From Hymenopellis radicata (lineage: Eukaryota; Basidiomycota; Agaricomycetes; Agaricales; Physalacriaceae): 34,271 nt of DNA. Below are positions 1 through 9,229 of the stretch, one piece after another. The position numbers were made by a program, and so were the translations under genes. The notes below the pieces were generated by a model, which worked only from the letters and a program-made list of their open reading frames with translations, made no database searches and was not told where the DNA came from. The stretch covers positions 1-34,271 of the forward strand of contig JADNRX010000547.1 of NCBI GenBank assembly GCA_015501595.1, written 5' to 3'. Numbering within the stretch: the first letter of the stretch is position 1; the number at the start of each line of letters is the position of its first letter.

Positions 1-204
1 GGTTCGTTCCTCTCGAGGTGACCAGACGTGATCTTGTCCTCTCTTCCATTGCGTTCGGTTTCTATGTACGTCGGGTCCTGGCGTGTTCGAGCCTCTGACA
101 ATTGTGTATAGTTTGGATATTCGATTCAAGTAACATGGACAGCAGTCCACGAGAGCAGGCGCGTGTCGCGGGTAAGCGCTCTCCAGTAACGCTATCCCAC
201 AAAC

Positions 205-1475
205 ATGGGCTTCCCTATATGCAAATTCTCGGCATTCATCGTGATGGTCTGGCTGGAAATTGCTGCGAACACGATTTACGCTGTACGTTCGCCATGAATT
301 CTAAACGCTTAATTCATTTGTTTACATGCATACTCACAGGTCCTGTCATGGCTTTATATGTGGGTTTCGACGCAACCAAATCACACTCTATCTCAATCCA
401 TGCTTCTAGCACCAAGCGTATTCCTCCCGGCTTGCCTTTGTTCTTGGTTTGCATCATCTGCTGGATCGTGGGGGTGCAATGTCTGATGCTTATCATCGTA
501 AATCGACTGTGCATCCTGTGGACTAAGCCACAACAACAGGTATACTCTTATGATCTTCCTCTGGCCCCCCCCATCTCATACAAAATCAGTCCATCCTCAA
601 GTATTCTGTCGCTACTATCGTGACGCTCATTTCTATTTCGACGCTTGTATCTGTGCGTTCTGTTCATTCGCGATGGAAGCTTTGTTAATCGTCGTGCATT
701 ACAGGGATACCAGCGCAGTTACAGATCAACCACCAGTACATGCAGTATGCGGGTCATTCGACCGTTTATCCAACTTGCTCACGTTCTCGTTTTAGTTGAA
801 CGAGTGGTTCGACCGGGCCAGAAGTCGGTCTACCTCAGTGGGTATCTCTTCGTCACAATCGTTTACTCGCTTACACCCTCCTAGTCCTGGATCTCGTCCT
901 CAACATCCTCTACATTCGTTTGGTTAAAGGGCGACTCGTCGCCCACGGCCTGAAGAAGTACGAAAACCTCATGAAGTGCGTCACTAACCTCTTTTAACTT
1001 TACTCCCACCCTCTCTGAACGTCCGTACCAGATTCAACCAGAACATCATCGTCATCTCAATCGCCTGGACGGTCTCCTTATTGGCGTCACGGCCCTCAAC
1101 AATCCAGTCGCCTTATACGCAGGTATATTATCGTCCGACTCTCGAGGATGATTTCTTAAATTCCTCTTCATACCACAGTTCCAGCCCATAGTGTACATGG
1201 CAAAACTGAACATCATGATCTCGATGTCGCAACTGCTCATCAAGGTTGCGCGGTCCACCGGGATCAACGTCTCCAGCGAGGACAAAGGGCACACGAGTCA
1301 CACGACCTATAGCCGCAGCAGGACCGCGAGCCGCCGAGGACGACTGGCGCTGTGTGAGTTCTTCTTCGATTGCACCCTTTCGATCCCATCTAATCTGGAC
1401 ACGGACAGGGCGGTGCACATCGACACCCACATTTACACGCACGGCGGGGATGGGGATGAGTTTGGTATGTGTTGA
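205..1475 (+). pseudogene. Broken multi-pass membrane protein gene (Agaricomycete family)
   Basis: Exons of a multi-pass membrane protein are readable but not in one frame. In order they give a first hydrophobic helix from the ATG at 205 (donor after 282), a segment from 340 ending near 540 in LMLIIVNRLCILWTKPQQQ, then a KYSVATIVTLISIST helix, CIWIPAQLQI, LDLVLNILYIRLVKGRLVAHGL, LDGLLIGVTALNNPVALYA, and finally FQPIVYMAKLNIMISMSQLLIKVARSTG with a polar tail. Plausible short introns separate most of them. The order and the motifs IVNR, WIPAxLQ and YLVKxRL match a membrane family I know as expanded in Agaricomycetes, of unknown function. At least five joins need one extra base, near 282, about 645, around the intron at 752-793, about 814 and about 1063; a further length change falls near 1325. 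Either a decayed gene or a low-quality consensus. The exact start and stop are uncertain. Confidence 0.6.
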
Positions 1476-1480
1476 CCTAC

Positions 1481-1839
1481 TACTTTAGCGCGCGCCGTTG
1501 CTCACTGCGAATGCCTACCTATAGAAACGGGCCGCCGCGAAGTGAATTTGAAGCAGACCATTCAGGAAGAATCTGAGCATTCTCAGTCGAGCGCCGATGT
1601 TAAGAATGTAAACCTGGCGCGAGCGCTCTGAATGTCAATAGCCCTTCTTAGGTATGATATGATTCCTGTGTATGTTCAAACTGTACAAGATGTGCAAGAG
1701 ACTGAGAGTGAATAACGAACGCCACATCCTCCTCTATGGTCCGCTAACTTCAACTTTGAACTAAGTGCTTCTCAGTCTTCGTGAAATCGACTAAAACAAA
1801 AGAAACATTGATAGTTCAAAAGGGGATTCCCTCAGTGGA
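1481..1839. other. Intergenic, no gene seen
   Basis: Between the membrane-protein remnant and the tRNA gene I find no coherent coding segment. It should hold the 3' flank of the plus-strand gene. It also holds the tRNA trailer: the complement of aaaa at 1818-1821 gives a TTTT run 19 nt past the tRNA 3' end, suited to RNA polymerase III termination. Confidence 0.5.
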
Positions 1840-1942
1840 TTCCCTCTAGCCGACTTGAACGACTGACCTCGTCATTTTGCATCTTTACAGCGCGTTGATT
1901 GTAACATACTAGTGACGCGCTCTACCACTGAGCTAAGAGGGA
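1840..1942 (-). tRNA. tRNA-Thr(AGT) with a 31-nt intron
   Basis: The minus strand folds as a complete class I tRNA. The acceptor stem TCCCTCT/AGAGGGA has all seven pairs. The D arm is GCTC-AGTGGTA-GAGC, the anticodon stem CGTCA/TGACG, the variable loop AGGTC and the T arm AGTCG-TTCAAGT-CGGCT with one T-G pair. The anticodon loop reads C-T-AGT-A before the intron and A after it, so the anticodon (plus 1908-1910) is AGT, decoding threonine ACN codons. The intron occupies plus 1876-1906, directly after position 37, the canonical eukaryotic site removed by the tRNA-splicing endonuclease. The mature length is 72 nt with discriminator A at 1840, and a TTTT run follows downstream. No arm has a mismatch, so it is probably functional. 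The intron length is my assignment from the fold. Confidence 0.93.
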
Positions 1943-2254
1943 TTATGGACTGTCGTGCCTCGAACTATAGAAGGCTATCAGACACGTCGCGTGAAATCGA
2001 ACAGATCTGCAGTCTTGATGTCAACGTCTGTTCACAAGCAACTGCAGATCTTCTGAGGACTTCGCTTATGCATTACTGTGGGCCCTTAATGTTGGATCCC
2101 TCATCCTCAAACAGAATGGGCATACAAATAGAGGGCCGCATGTTTGTTACTGGAGTTTGCATGATACACGATGGGTATAAGAAATGAGGCCTTGACCGCA
2201 GCGTCATGAGAGAGCGCGAAAAGTAAACGAAGAGTACTGATAGCAAGGCTGCAA

Positions 2255-2849
2255 CTAGCGTCTCGCGTAATGCCTTATCCGCGCTCGCCGCTCAGCTTCA
2301 GCCCGCTGGGCCTGTGCCAGTTGTTCTGCAACTCTTTGACTTTCAAGCATAGCACGTGCAGAGCGAATCCGTTCTGTGCGATGGAAGCGTTCCTCGTTAG
2401 AGATTGTGATTGTTGGAAAAGGATGACTGACCTCCACATATTGTTCAAGAGTCTCGATTTCCATCTTGCACTGAGTGTAAGTAGCTATATCAAAATTGAT
2501 GTTTGCTATCAAGTCCTCTTCAGCGTAGCGTGGATCCTGCGATGGATACATCCTACACCAGCGATCGACGCGCTTCTGGTAGCTAGTCCAAGCTGTCAGC
2601 TTTGAGTAGACGGGATCGGGTTACTACTTACTTCTCGATCTGCGTCGAGGGCAGTTTTACGGTGTCGAGTGGCAGACCTCGTTCATGGGCACGTTGAATG
2701 CGGGTCAAGAGATCGCCTGCTCTCTGGTAGAACTGCTCGTAAGCCTCCATCGGAGGAGACTGGAAATATATCGGGCTGGGGTGGGCCATGGGAAGATGGA
2801 AAGGTCGCGGAGTGGGTGGGTTGCGCTTTGACTGAGGACAAGCGGACAT
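2255..2849 (-). CDS. Small charged, probably coiled-coil protein (unrecognised)
   Basis: Two exons, 2632-2849 and 2255-2552, join in frame (phase 2) over a GTAAGT...GTGTAG intron to give 171 residues. The N-terminus is proline-rich, followed by a helical stretch (MEAYEQFYQRAGDLLTRIQ). The C-terminal half is a long charged helix ending in Ala/Glu/Arg-rich sequence (VAEQLAQAQRAEAERRARI), typical of a coiled coil. An alternative acceptor about 45-50 nt upstream would add a natural-looking segment (WTSYQKRVDRWCRM), but it needs one extra base at the donor. The true acceptor, and whether a base is missing, is therefore open. The start could instead be the internal Met of MAHPSPIYF. No family recognised. 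Confidence 0.55.
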
Positions 2850-3609
2850 TTATACACAGCTGTGCAGAGATTCACACGCACCCGTTGACAACAGCTAGTG
2901 CATTATAGCCTGAGAGAACAACAATAACAATAAAAGCGCCCATCAAAGATCAGCGTGGCGCAGAACAAGAGATCCCTTATTCAGACGCAGCACTTGCATA
3001 TCCTGGCACCCACTGTGACGCGCCATTGCAGACTACGACCACTCTTGAATAGTGTTCTATAATTTCTCGTCTTAGAATGACAGTATAGACATTGCATTTA
3101 GAAGGGGACCTACACAAGAAATAAGCGCCTGGGTGATCACTGTCAATCTGCAACGTTTAAAGAAGAGTCTGAGTTTCCCCGATATATGTCACTATCTTGG
3201 AACACGCACAAAATCACTGGGCGCTTACAATACAGTCGCCAGCTGCAGTTTCCTTCCTTCCGAGTCCACCCTCTCAAAGTAACGATTGCCTCAAATCTTT
3301 ATCGCAAGCTGATACGCCCCGAGCATCAATAGCATGACTAGATTGGTTGTCTTCCCGGCCGCCCCATAAGCCACGTCCGAAAATGACCACTTGGTTTTAC
3401 ATAGAGGTAAGAAGCTAGCGACGATGATATTCGAAGATGATATATGCGGAAAGTAAGGCCTTTCAGTCCCCGGGGCATAATCAAGAGGACAGGGAGGAAT
3501 CTCTGGGGAGGCGGTTTTCCTTGTGTGAGCCGCCTCCATGACAGTGAGATGCGGAAGCGCAGGTCAGACCTTGCGGGGGTGAACCAAAGGTCGACGGTAA
3601 CCACGTTGG
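2850..3609. other. Mostly non-coding; possible minus-strand exon tail at 3291-3539
   Basis: No feature is firmly supported. On the minus strand 3291-3539 stays open and ends in a hydrophobic stretch (TNLVMLLMLGAYQLAIKI), which might be a 3' exon of the gene whose better exon lies at 3610-3867. No convincing splice junction joins them. Confidence 0.25.
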
Positions 3610-3867
3610 TTACTTGAATCGAGCCTCAGGTTCAGGCGCATAGAAATTAGAATCCCGGCGGACAGCGTTCTTGAAGTTTCGGCGGAACACAGCTTCCTTG
3701 TCTGGCTTCTTCGTCGAGCTATGTATCGTTTGATAGTCGACGTCCATGCAGTATGTTCCGATTCTTGTCAGACTCGGGCTGATTTGAGTCTTGTAAGCGA
3801 TTACAAGTTCGTCTGTTGATAGTTTGAGTCCAAGAGGCGCAGGGTCACACGCGACGGAGTTGATCGA
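3610..3867 (-). CDS. Orphan exon of an unidentified protein
   Basis: An 86-codon open stretch on the minus strand reads like real protein, for example LSTDELVIAYKTQISPSL, then RIGTYCMDVDYQTIH, then FYAPEPEARFK. It ends either at TAA (3610-3612) or at a GTAACC donor (3608-3613). It has no ATG at its 5' end and is bounded upstream by an in-frame TGA (3868-3870), so it must be an internal exon, a fragment, or a frame-broken part of a larger gene. No family recognised. Given the other one-base breaks in this window, a lost frame upstream is plausible. Confidence 0.35.
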   Translation of the reverse strand, partial: SINSVACDPAPLGLKLSTDELVIAYKTQISPSLTRIGTYCMDVDYQTIHSSTKKPDKEAVFRRNFKNAVRRDSNFYAPEPEARFK

Positions 3868-4376
3868 TCACGCCCGACAGGGCGACACCTACTTACTCTC
3901 CTCCTCCGCCCATCCCTTGGACACGATGTCGAATCAAACTCAAAATCAAACTGATTGTAGTGACCGAGTCAACGATCACTGGTCCATTCCATTGCCAACC
4001 CGACCATGGGACGCGTTCTTGCCGATCGACGATGGCAGCTCTGTCGCCTAAAAATGCCAAGTCCCATTGAAGAAGGAAAGAGACGGCTGGAAGGCTCACC
4101 CAAAATATGTCGCTGACAACGTCAAGATTGCGAAACTCTCCGATTCAGTTGTTGGCTCTGAATGCCGATCTTACTGTCGTAAGACGCCGCGACTTCGATG
4201 TCAACCACTTCCACATTCTGTGCGTTCTTTGCTTTCCTTTCACACAAACCGTGGGATGCCATCAAGTTCTATCAGACAAGTGCTGTCGATTTACAAGTGG
4301 TGTGGAATTCTACGTCCACTTCTGCTGTGATGTGCTGTAACCCTCGCCTCACATCTTACCAGCTACAACCACGAGC
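3868..4376. other. Intergenic upstream of the membrane protein gene
   Basis: I see no coherent gene. It should contain the promoter and 5' leader of the plus-strand gene starting at 4377. Short open stretches on both strands here look random in composition. Confidence 0.4.
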
Positions 4377-5677
4377 ATGCCTACACTCTCCGAGAAACTT
4401 GGATACTCCACGGAAGACGTTGTGTACAACTTGGACATTCTATTCCAATCTCAACTGCTTGGGATCTTCGCTCATGGAATCTACACCGCAGTCTATATTA
4501 TGGCGCTTTACCAGATCTGTACGTCGACGACTTTCTCCCCACATCAAGCTAATTGCTGATTTAGCCCGTATTGTAGCGATGCAAAAGTCTCTAATGTCGC
4601 GTCGCATTACCTTCGCGTTGATTATCACCGTTATGTGGGCCCTAGCATCGCTTGTTTTCGGGATCAACTGGAAACTTCTGGACGTCACTTATGTCGTGTA
4701 TGCGGACACGAGAGAAAGTACATTTGACGCAATGATAACTGGCGCTGGCTTCTTAGATCGCCGTCACGTTCTCATCATAAGCTCTGTGGCGGAAATTGTG
4801 AACATCTTACTCGCCGAGTCCATCATTGTGCGTAGTATGATCCCCTAGTTGTCTACCTTACATTCAATAGTTACAGATTCAGAGATGCTGGACAGTCTAT
4901 GCACGCAGCTGGAAAGTGATCGCCCTTCCTTGCCTAACGTTTACGGTTGAGATGAGTGCGTGTTTTCGTGAAGTTTAGTACGCAGGTTTCGATTAAAACG
5001 GACCCCCAGTCAGCATTTTCATTCGCTTTGCTTCTCATCTTTCCGAGCTACCCGATGTCAATCCCACCAGCACCCGCAAGATGCAATGGGGGGTGGTTCA
5101 TTATTCAATGACACTCTTCACAAACTTGTTCTGCACTTCTGCCATCATCTTTCGTATCATCCACATAACTGGTCTGGCGAAGGCTTTCCGAACATATCGC
5201 GCCGTCATCGGAATCCTCGTCGAGTCTGCCCTTCTCTACACCGCCATATATACTGTATACATTGGGATGTATATACACGACACCACCAGCGACGCGCAGT
5301 TCGCCCAGTCGTATTCATATCCCGCAACGTTACTCGGGCCTGTTACCGTACGTCTCCTGTTAATGTATCATTGTTCAGCCCAAGTAGTGAGACTCTTTCA
5401 GGGAATCGCGCCGGCACTCATCATTGCGCGTGTAGCTGCCGGCCATTCGCGGCCAGATGATTCTTGGACGCAGAGCGTGTCCGAGGATATAGCCTCGATG
5501 CACTTTCAAGTTCACCATCCTCATTCATCGTGGGCAGATTCTTCTATGAATGTAGACTTAGAACGCCCGGACCCCTTCCGTGTCAGCAATCATGACGGAC
5601 TTTTTCCTGCATCAGGAAGCGCATTCAAAGTCAACGAAGTACTAATTGGAGAGGGAAGGTTTAGGCATGGCAGATGA
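4377..5677 (+). CDS. Seven-helix-type integral membrane protein (intact)
   Basis: Five exons, 4377-4518, 4565-4827, 4877-4955, 5010-5347 and 5402-5677, splice in frame into 365 residues. All introns are 46-54 nt and GT..AG. Successive hydrophobic helices are visible: FQSQLLGIFAHGIYTAVYIM, ITFALIITVMWALASLVFGI, a segment near VAEIVNILLAESIIIQRCW, SWKVIALPCLTFTVEMISIF, SMTLFTNLFCTSAIIFRII, and IGILVESALLYTAIYTVYIG. A last segment runs from YPATLLGPVT into GIAPALIIARVAAGHSRPDD. The QRCW...W motif after a helix, the TNLFCT helix and the terminal GIAPxLIxxRVAxGHSRPDDSW signature are typical of a large Agaricomycete membrane family of unknown function that is receptor-like in topology. A hydrophilic Ser/Asp-rich tail of about 70 residues follows. 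The ATG at 4377 starts a short polar N-terminus. It is the only complete gene in the first 14 kb without a frame break. Confidence 0.82.
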
Positions 5678-6456
5678 CTCATTGTACAGACAAGTTAATT
5701 TGTTGGACGAGCAGTGCCACCCGGAGTCGTGCTCTGACTACGCTATCTATCTGAAACCGATGTACATTTTCGCAATTGAACGGTGTCACCATGCTAGGTT
5801 CCAAAGCTGCAAATTTTCTGCGAATCGGAGAGTCATTGGACAGACACGGCGTACGCTCGGAATCGGCAATCAATGTTCCAACGTTCAATAGTGGCTTCTA
5901 CAAGCGACCGTCGCGATGATGAAAAAAGTTGTCTTTGAACTTGAAGAGGTCGTAGGAAGATGAACTTTTCATTTCCCAGTGGCGATCCGCCCACTTCACC
6001 CCATCCGACATGTCGGTGATCGTATGAGGCATCAGGACAGCGAGCTTAACATGACAATAGTTTAGAGCTTAATTCGGTCTCCGCTCTTTCTCACCACAAT
6101 ATCTGGTGAAGGTTTTAGTCGTTCAACGAGAACAGTCGCCACACCATTTGCTATAGTGAAGTGCAGACCATGGGGTTTGTATCGAGGCATTCGTTCCCTG
6201 ACAACCAAGCCTGAATACTGTTTCTGAAAGGTCTCAACCGATGAGGATTGATCTTGACTTCAACTTTGTCGCTGAGCTGCACCAAGCGAAACTGAGAAGC
6301 ATATGCGATAAATACGACACTTATCCACCTCACATAACTCTTATTCTCGGAGAATACGAATCCCAAGAGGGCGCCATCTTAAAGGACATTCTACAGGAAG
6401 CATGCCGTGAGGAATTGCCTTGGAGAGATCGGAGCAAAAATGAACGATGAACATTA
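5678..6456. other. Intergenic, no firm gene
   Basis: Lies between two convergent genes. A minus-strand stretch around 6151-6366 (containing RLVQLSDKVEVKINPHRL) is open and could be an exon fragment, but no start, splice site or family supports it. Confidence 0.35.
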
Positions 6457-7660
6457 TTATGTTGTTGCTGGGTCGACTTTCACCACGACCTTTCCTCGAG
6501 CCCTCCAGGACATAATACGTTCGTACGCAACCAGCGCGTCCTCGAAGCCATAAACCGAATCGACGATAGGCTTGAGCTTTCCCTCTGCCACGAGCTGCAC
6601 TACCTGCTTGAAATCGGAAGGGTTATGTTTGACGAGCATGATCCTAGCCGAAGGAATCAATCGAGACTCAGTTCAATGTTAATAACAACGCACTTATACG
6701 CCCGCGGAGTACCTCCAAGCCAAGCTGGCCAGATGATTGCAAAGACGGTCTTGATGATAGGCATGAACGGGCGCAGACCCTGTATTGGGCCAGAAGAGAC
6801 GAATACACCTCCGGGAGCGAGGTACGCCGCGCAATGGGTAAAGAGTGCGGGATCTGGTACCCCCACTAAATTCAAAATCACTGTCAGCAAGCGTGTAGTC
6901 CAACAACCCAAAGAAAAACTTACCAGCGTCGAAAATCATATGGAATTTGGGAGACGGCGCGTTCTTCGTGAAGTATTCGTGTAGGGGTTCCTTCGTATAA
7001 TCAACGAATTCGTCGGCGCCTAGACTGCGAACGAAATCTTCGTTCTTCCCTGATGCGGTGGCGACGATACGACCCGCTCCTTTCGCTCTCGCAATTTGGA
7101 CAGTGAAAGCGCCCACCGAGCTACTGCCCCGTTGACTAGTATTGTCTGGCCCGCTTCAAAGCCTCCCGCCTTGAAAAGCGCCTGCCAAGCTGTCTGGGCT
7201 GCCAGTGTGAAGCCAGCAGCTTCAGTTGGGGTAACGTTCCTCGGTCTCAAAGCGAGAGCATTGGCGGGGACACGAGCGTATTGTTGGAGAGCGCCTTGTT
7301 TCGTAGCCGCAGCTTTGTCTGCAGGGATAAATCCAAAAACTTCGTCGCCGGCGTGGAATTCGCTATCGTTACCGTCCTCGATAACGCCGGCAAGGTCATA
7401 CTCCGCTGGGCAAGGTCGTTTGCTCATCCAGTTGGGTAGCATTTTCATTAGTTTATATCCTCTAAATCGACGTCAATATGTTGGGAATAGGGGTATTTTG
7501 GGAAAGCGCACAAGGGATTCAGTGCAGTTGCTTGAACCTTCACGAGCACTTCACCCTTTTCCAGCTTGTCCGGGACTGGCCAATCTGTGTGGAGGCGCAG
7601 CGCATCCTTGGGATGACCCTGCCTCTCGACGATCCACGCTTGTTGTGTCTGCGGAGTCAT
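6457..7660 (-). CDS. Zinc-free MDR oxidoreductase, NADPH:quinone reductase-like, one frame break
   Basis: Four exons, 7512-7660, 6924-7461, 6694-6865 and 6457-6643, give 348 residues if one base is supplied. In order: a GroES-like N-terminal domain with LVKVQATALNPLGYKLMK and AEYDLAGVIEDGN; a GDEVFGF loop; the AAGFTLAAQTAWQALF helix; then the nucleotide-binding fold with an NG[G]SSSVGAFTVQIARAKGA glycine-rich loop and SLGADEFVDY; and the C-terminus VVDSVYGFEDALxAYERIM-type (here IVDSVYGFEDALVAYERIM) followed by RARGKVVVKVD. No catalytic-zinc cysteine/histidine set is apparent, so an NAD(P)H-dependent quinone/enone reductase is more likely than an alcohol dehydrogenase. The reading frame fails exactly in the glycine-rich loop. 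The minus strand has four G (plus CCCC 7127-7130), and five would give the canonical NGGSSSVG. Start ATG at 7660; strong family match, broken frame. Confidence 0.85.
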
Positions 7661-8694
7661 TGTGCGAAGATTGGGAATTGTCGGCTCGCGTCGAAAGAAC
7701 GCAATCTTATACGCAACAGCCCATGTGCGCAGCAGGTCCTAGAAGACGGCGATGACACCTTCTCAGTAAAGCGTCATGGCAGCTGACAGTCCTGAGAGCG
7801 TCCTAGATCTTCCATGGGCCAGGTTCTGGTGGTGAACAATTCCTGTGGGAGGAAGTGAACGGTTGATAACGACCATCCACAGATGCATCAGTTTCTCCCG
7901 ACGACCGAGGGTAATCCGGTTGCCTTCCGGTAGATGGCATTGGCTTCCAGCAATCCTTGGTGGATATGAATAGCAAAGTTCATGGGAGGAGAAGATGGCG
8001 CGGAAGAGAGTCAATATTGCGAGTAGCGGTCCTTGAGAAGGATAGACAGGGGATGCCTGGAGACGATGGCTTTGAGACAGCGAATCCGACTGTCGTGGTT
8101 TCGAGCATTCTCAGAACTTGATGAACCTCGTCCAGTCACCTGATCTCGGTAAAAAGTCCAGGAAATGCAAAGATGGTACTTGTGGATATCGCCGTATGAG
8201 AGGGTATTGGATATCCGGATTGTGTGCAGGTCAAGTTCTATCTCAAGATGGTCAGAACTTGGTCAGAACAACCTACGGGAGCTCCGGGCCGAACTCGGCG
8301 CGAACCTTAGGGCCGGCCGATACGTGTTGGAAGCACATGGCTCGCCACTTTTTCCTGTCCTGCCAAATGACACCGCTGAATCGTACTTCTGAGAGGCCGG
8401 AGCTATCTGTCATTATGTATCTCGCTATATCTACTGGTGAAGAAACTCTCCAACAGCTTCACCCCCCTTGGAATTCACATTACCGACACTGACTGCATGA
8501 TCATTCTCAGAGCCGTGGATAATCCTCTCGTGCTGTCTGCGCGACAGAAGTGGGCTAGGCTCGACGGCCTGACGGAACAAATGATACTCTGTCGCTATTC
8601 CTCTTTCTTGACCTTACTTGTTCGACAATATTTTTACCTTGCCGCCTTGGAACTGAGCTAGGCTCCACACTGGTGGATTGTTTGTGTCCCATGC
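7661..8694. other. Intergenic, no gene recognised
   Basis: Contains the upstream region of the minus-strand oxidoreductase gene. Several short open stretches exist on both strands (for example near 7763-8014 minus and 8118-8492 plus), but none has a recognisable domain, coherent splice structure or composition that would support a gene. Confidence 0.4.
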
Positions 8695-8708
8695 CATCTG
8701 TATAGAGC

Positions 8709-9207
8709 TGGCGGGAAGTCCGAGGTTCAACTTTTCGTTTGACCTCGAATTTTCCGACTTCAATCGGGTGGTCACCGGTTCGAATCCTGAAGATGTCCTG
8801 TGTATATTTATATTTCCGGATGATTTTGAGGCTATTTAGAGTCTCTAGATAATAAGAGGCGCTGTTACGACCTTGCTTATAAGTTTTAGGGCCATCAGGG
8901 GGCCACAAGGTGTCGTTTTACGTGTGGCGCAATTATTCGTATCACGTGACCTAGGAACTTCTGCTGGTGGGTTACTCCGGTAATTGCGCCACACGTAAAA
9001 CGACACCTTGTGGCCCCCTGATGGCCCTAAAACTTATAAGCAAGGTCGTAACAGCGCCTCTTATTATCTAGAGACTCTAAATAGCCTCAAAATCATCCGG
9101 AAATATAAATATACACAGGACATCTTCAGGATTCGAACCGGTGACCACCCGATTGAAGTCGGAAAATTCGAGGTCAAACGAAAAGTTGAACCTCGGACCT
9201 CCTGCCA
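8709..9207. repeat. Fold-back element: two 227-nt inverted arms around a 45-nt spacer
   Basis: Arms 8709-8935 and 8981-9207 are reverse complements without a gap. I find mismatches only near the outer ends (TGGCGGGAAG versus the complement of CTTCCTGCCA-like sequence), and the rest reads as identical. The spacer is 8936-8980. Shorter similarity (CATCTGT at 8695, ACAGATG at 9223) may mark outer edges. Each arm holds GGTTCGAATCC, a perfect match to the RNA polymerase III B-box, with an A-box-like TGGCGGGAAG about 65 nt before it. The unit may therefore be a tRNA-derived SINE present as two tail-to-tail copies; a MITE or other fold-back element is the alternative. No transposase is encoded and no target-site duplication is obvious. 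Confidence 0.85.
8775..8785 (+). promoter_or_regulatory. B-box-like motif in the left arm
   Basis: GGTTCGAATCC fits the Pol III internal promoter B-box consensus. The mirror copy lies in the right arm on the minus strand near 9131-9141. The surrounding fold (CCGACTTCAATCGG hairpin) recalls a degenerate tRNA anticodon arm, but no complete cloverleaf can be drawn. Confidence 0.5.
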
Positions 9208-9229
9208 ACGGTAATCTGTAGCACAGATG

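Noticed and set aside
2255..2551. Plus-strand open frame opposite the small coiled-coil gene
   Set aside because: The minus-strand reading has a coherent helical protein and a consensus intron; the plus reading does not.
8555..9214. Two identical short open frames in the fold-back arms
   Set aside because: They are the same DNA read from opposite arms and overlap a tRNA-like Pol III motif. No protein domain, so not reported as genes.
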